A DNA stretch of 18,073 nt from an uncultured Desulfobulbaceae bacterium (GTDB taxonomy: Bacteria > Desulfobacterota > Desulfobulbia > Desulfobulbales > BM004), in NCBI GenBank assembly GCA_947258675.1, contig CAMYJP010000134.1:1-18073 (forward strand), read 5' to 3'. Positions 15,301 through 18,073 of this stretch are shown here, piece by piece. Positions within the stretch are counted from its first letter, which is position 1. The number at the start of each line of letters is the position of its first letter. A program made the translations under genes and the position numbers. A model generated the notes under the pieces. The model searched no databases, had not been told where the DNA came from, and saw only the letters and a program-made list of their open reading frames with translations.

Positions 15301-16339
15301 ATGCTGTCAACTTTATTAAACAGGCTTGAAATAAATTTATCGGCACTACAAAGCAACTATCAAAGTATACAGTCGGTTGTCGGGCCAAATGTTGGAATTA
15401 TGTGTGTAGTGAAATCAGATGCATATGGTCATGGTCTGACAAGGGCGGCTTTAGCCCTGTCTGAGGTGGGAGCCCGAACTTTCGGGGTTGCCGAAGTAGA
15501 GGAGGACTCCGGTTCTTTATGATATGGATTCCCTGGCAATGCTTTCTGACAAAAGTTGTAGGGCAGATAAGCCAGTAAATATTCATGTTAAGGTGGATGT
15601 CGGCATGGGACGCCTTGGAATAATGCCGGACGAATTAATTCCATTCTGCAAGAAGGTGGAAGAGTTACCTGGTGTTGTTCTGTCGGGATTGCTGAGTCAT
15701 TTTCCCATGGCTGAAGATGCTGCATCAGGCATGACTATTAGTCAATTGGAAAGATTCGAGGCGATTGCCGATCAGCTGGCTAAAGAAATATCAACGAGGC
15801 CCATTAAACATATCGCAAATTCAGCTGCTTTAGCAAATTTTAACCGAACTCATCTTGACATGGTACGGCCTGGGATTACTCTTTACGGATGTTATCCAGA
15901 TACAACTATGCAAAAAACTGCAACGTTTGATCTGAAGCCGGTAATGACATTTAAATCGCGAGTCATCCAGGTAAAAGACGTTCCAGCAGGATACGGATTA
16001 TCCTACGGTCACATTTTTGTAACCAAAAGGCCGACAAAACTTGCTGTATTGCCAGTAGGATATGATGATGGATATCTACGCCGATTATCAAATCGGGCTG
16101 AAGTATTAATCCACGGAGAACGAGCTCCGATCCGCGGTCGGATTTGCATGAACGCCTGTGTGGCGGATATAACAGATTTTCCAGCTACTATAAATGTTAA
16201 GGCGGGGGATGAAGTCGTAATAATGGGGAAACAGTACAATGCTGAAATTACTGCAGATGAAATTGCCGGTTGGCTTGATACCATCAGCTATGAAGTGTTA
16301 TGTCAGTTCGGGAGCAGCAATCATCGGGTATATATATGA
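15301..16339 (+). pseudogene. alr: Alanine racemase gene with internal deletion and frameshift
   Basis: PLP enzyme converting L-Ala to D-Ala for peptidoglycan. The 5' frame (15301-15522, 73 residues) has the PLP lysine in CVVKSDAYGHG (Lys38) and reaches FGVAEVEE, where the family continues with roughly 30 more residues. Here the frame runs into a stop. The downstream frame, open from about 15500 and with an ATG at 15524, reads TPVLYDMDSL, then VKVDVGMGRLGI, IANSAALANF, MVRPGITLYG, AGYGLSYG (catalytic Tyr) and RICMNACVADI to the normal C-terminus. About 32 residues of the barrel are missing, and the lost length leaves remainder 2 on division by 3. The two pieces cannot make a normal enzyme. 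Total coding is about 340 residues versus ~370 expected. A real pseudogene implies a second racemase elsewhere; a sequence error is also possible. Confidence 0.87.
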
Positions 16340-16374
16340 TTCGTTATACAATGCCGGACTAGGAACTGAGAATA

Positions 16375-18033
16375 ATGATTAAAGCTCGAATTAAAGAATT
16401 AGTTGATTCATGTTTTAGCCAGGGGGTAGAACAGAATCTTTGGACAGATGCTGCGTATGGTGTTTACACCGTTGAGGTGCCCAAGCATGAAGGACAGGGG
16501 GATTTTTCTACTAACCTCGCGTTGATAATTGCTGGCCAGGAAAAGAAAAAACCGCGTGAAATTGCTGAAATATTGGTGAAAATGCTTGGCGCTCATGCTG
16601 ATATATTTAAGAGTGTTCAGATGGCCGGGCCAGGTTTTATAAATTTTTTCGTTAATGAAACCATTTGGCAGTCGATTATTCACCCGGTATGCCGAACTGC
16701 AAATGAATATGGCCGGTCGGAAGTTGGGCAGAACCGGAGGGTGCTTGTTGAGTTCGTAAGCGCAAATCCCACCGGGCCGCTCAGCGTAGGCCATGGACGC
16801 CAGGCGATACTGGGAGATGCAATAGCTCGGCTTCTTACCGCGACCGGTCATGAAGTAGTTCGAGAATATTATTATAACGATGCCGGTCGGCAGATGCGGG
16901 TTCTGGGTGAATCTACCAGGGCTCGTTATCTTGAACATCTTGGAATCCCGGTCTTATTCCCTGAAGATGGATATCAGGGAGAGTATTTGCGGGATATTGC
17001 GGTTCAGCTGGTTGAAAAAGAAGGTGAGAGACTTAAGGATTGTACAGAGGTCACACCGTTTAAAGAGCAGGCCGAAAAGGCTATTTTTGCAGATATCAGG
17101 AATACCTTGCATCGCTTGGATGTCAGGTTTGACAGTTATTGCAATGAGCATTCACTCTATGAGGAAGGATATGTCGATGATGTAGTCAATGAGTTGCGCA
17201 ACAAAAAATTAGTATATGAGAAGGACGATGCGGTCTGGTTTAAAACCACTAAGTTTGGGCAGGAAAAAGACAGAGTGATTATTAAAAGCAGTGGCGAACC
17301 GACCTACCGACTGCCTGATATCGCATATCATCGCGAGAAATTTAAACGAGGTTTTGACTGGTTGATTAACATCTTCGGGTCGGATCATATCGCCACCGTT
17401 CCGGATGTGTTAGCCGGAGTTCGCGCTTTAGGATATGATGATTCCAAAGTTACGGTTGTGCTGCATCAATTTGTTACTTTGACTCGGGATGGCAAACAAG
17501 TAAAAATGTCGACCCGTAAAGCAACGTTTGTTACGGTGGATGAACTCCTGGATGAAGTGGGGCCTGATGTCCTGCGTTTCTTTTTTCTCATGCGCAAAGC
17601 AGACAGTCAGTTGGAGTTTGATCTTAATTTGGCTACCAAACAAAGTCAGGAAAATCCAGTATATTACGTGCAGTATGCTAAGGCAAGACTCGCCAGTATT
17701 GAGAAAAAAGCGAGTGAAAGAGGGGTGAAGAGGGTTGATATCTCTGGTGCTCCCCTGGCTAAACTGATGTTGCCCGAAGAGCTTAATATGCTTAAAAGTA
17801 TCGCTTCATATCCTGCTTTGCTTGAAGATGCTGCCCTTGGTTTAGCCCCACATCGGATTATTTTTTTCTTAATGGAGTTGGCCGGGCAATTTCATAGCTA
17901 CTATAATAAGCACATGGTTCTTTCTGATGATGAAGAATTAACCCAAGCAAGGTTATGGCTGGCTGAAGGCTTGCGAATTGTTTTTAATAATGGTCTGCAG
18001 GTGGTAGGGCTCAGCGCTCCAGAGGAGATGTAG
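16375..18033 (+). CDS. argS: Arginyl-tRNA synthetase
   Basis: Class I aminoacyl-tRNA synthetase that charges tRNA-Arg; 552 residues, full length. The N-terminal Add1/tRNA-binding domain covers residues ~1-110 (GDFSTNLAL, AGPGFINFF). The HIGH-type motif is in VEFVSANPTGPLSVGHGR, followed by YYYNDAGRQM. The KMSKS-type element is VKMSTRKATFVT, as is normal for ArgRS. The anticodon-binding DALR domain begins around NPVYYVQYAKARLASI and ends at VVGLSAPEEM, a typical ArgRS C-terminus. It lies 36 bp after the alr remnant and 5 bp before the next gene, so it is probably co-transcribed with both. Confidence 0.98.
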   Translation: MIKARIKELVDSCFSQGVEQNLWTDAAYGVYTVEVPKHEGQGDFSTNLALIIAGQEKKKPREIAEILVKMLGAHADIFKSVQMAGPGFINFFVNETIWQSIIHPVCRTANEYGRSEVGQNRRVLVEFVSANPTGPLSVGHGRQAILGDAIARLLTATGHEVVREYYYNDAGRQMRVLGESTRARYLEHLGIPVLFPEDGYQGEYLRDIAVQLVEKEGERLKDCTEVTPFKEQAEKAIFADIRNTLHRLDVRFDSYCNEHSLYEEGYVDDVVNELRNKKLVYEKDDAVWFKTTKFGQEKDRVIIKSSGEPTYRLPDIAYHREKFKRGFDWLINIFGSDHIATVPDVLAGVRALGYDDSKVTVVLHQFVTLTRDGKQVKMSTRKATFVTVDELLDEVGPDVLRFFFLMRKADSQLEFDLNLATKQSQENPVYYVQYAKARLASIEKKASERGVKRVDISGAPLAKLMLPEELNMLKSIASYPALLEDAALGLAPHRIIFFLMELAGQFHSYYNKHMVLSDDEELTQARLWLAEGLRIVFNNGLQVVGLSAPEEM

Positions 18034-18038
18034 GAGAA

Positions 18039-18073
18039 ATGGCTGCCAGCAAACGGAAAAAACAAAAGAGAAT
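18039..18073 (+). CDS. Start of a downstream gene, cut by the window edge
   Basis: ATG at 18039 begins MAASKRKKQKR, a strongly basic start, with GAGGAG (18022-18027) 11 nt upstream and TAGGAG overlapping the argS stop. Only 11 full codons are visible, so no family can be assigned. A SPOR-domain membrane protein often follows argS in related bacteria and commonly has such a basic N-terminus; that is a guess from context. Confidence 0.6.
   Translation, partial: MAASKRKKQKR

Noticed and set aside
16408..16938. 176-residue antisense frame within argS
   Set aside because: It lies fully inside a well-conserved argS and shows no domain pattern.

Overview
The window reads as chromosomal DNA of an anaerobic, probably sulfate-reducing member of the Desulfobacterota. 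The pointers are a Desulfovibrio africanus ferredoxin III-type ferredoxin, a CbiA/DsrN-like amidating enzyme that stands apart from other cobalamin genes, a RACE-type ASKHA protein, and a tandem pair of ADP-glucose pyrophosphorylase genes. No rRNA, tRNA, insertion sequence or CRISPR array was recognised. The taxonomic call is inference from gene content.

Layout. Positions 3 to about 180 (+) hold the 3' remnant of an NgoMIV-type restriction endonuclease that runs head-on into glgC. Positions 149-3698 (-) look like one operon: a DHH phosphoesterase, a frameshifted GlgC paralog, then intact glgC joined by an ATGA overlap. An ASKHA-domain protein (-) and the fluoride channel gene crcB (+) diverge at about 5.5 kb. 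A zinc alcohol dehydrogenase (-) and a 66-residue four-cysteine protein (-) follow. Positions 7260-8071 carry no convincing gene; most of this gap is an array of short hairpins with a repeated GGAGTYT head, ending in a terminator-like hairpin. Next come, all on +, a DUF2279 exported protein, uvrB, a DUF374 acyltransferase and the CbiA/DsrN-like enzyme. A CxC/CxxC small protein (-) and a ferredoxin with its own terminator (+) are separated by an AT-rich gap. The last part (+) holds a small membrane protein, a broken alanine racemase gene, argS and the first codons of another gene.

How the genes fit together. GlgC makes ADP-glucose for glycogen; its paralog may once have been a partner subunit. 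UvrB, ArgS, Alr and the acyltransferase are housekeeping for DNA repair, translation, cell wall and envelope. The ferredoxin and DsrN-like protein suit low-potential electron transfer and siroheme amidation in sulfate respiration, although dsrAB is not in view.

Three reading frames are damaged within 18 kb: the endonuclease remnant, the GlgC paralog (frameshift) and alr (internal deletion with frameshift). These may be real gene decay or sequence errors. The hairpin array is the signal least explained by known features.
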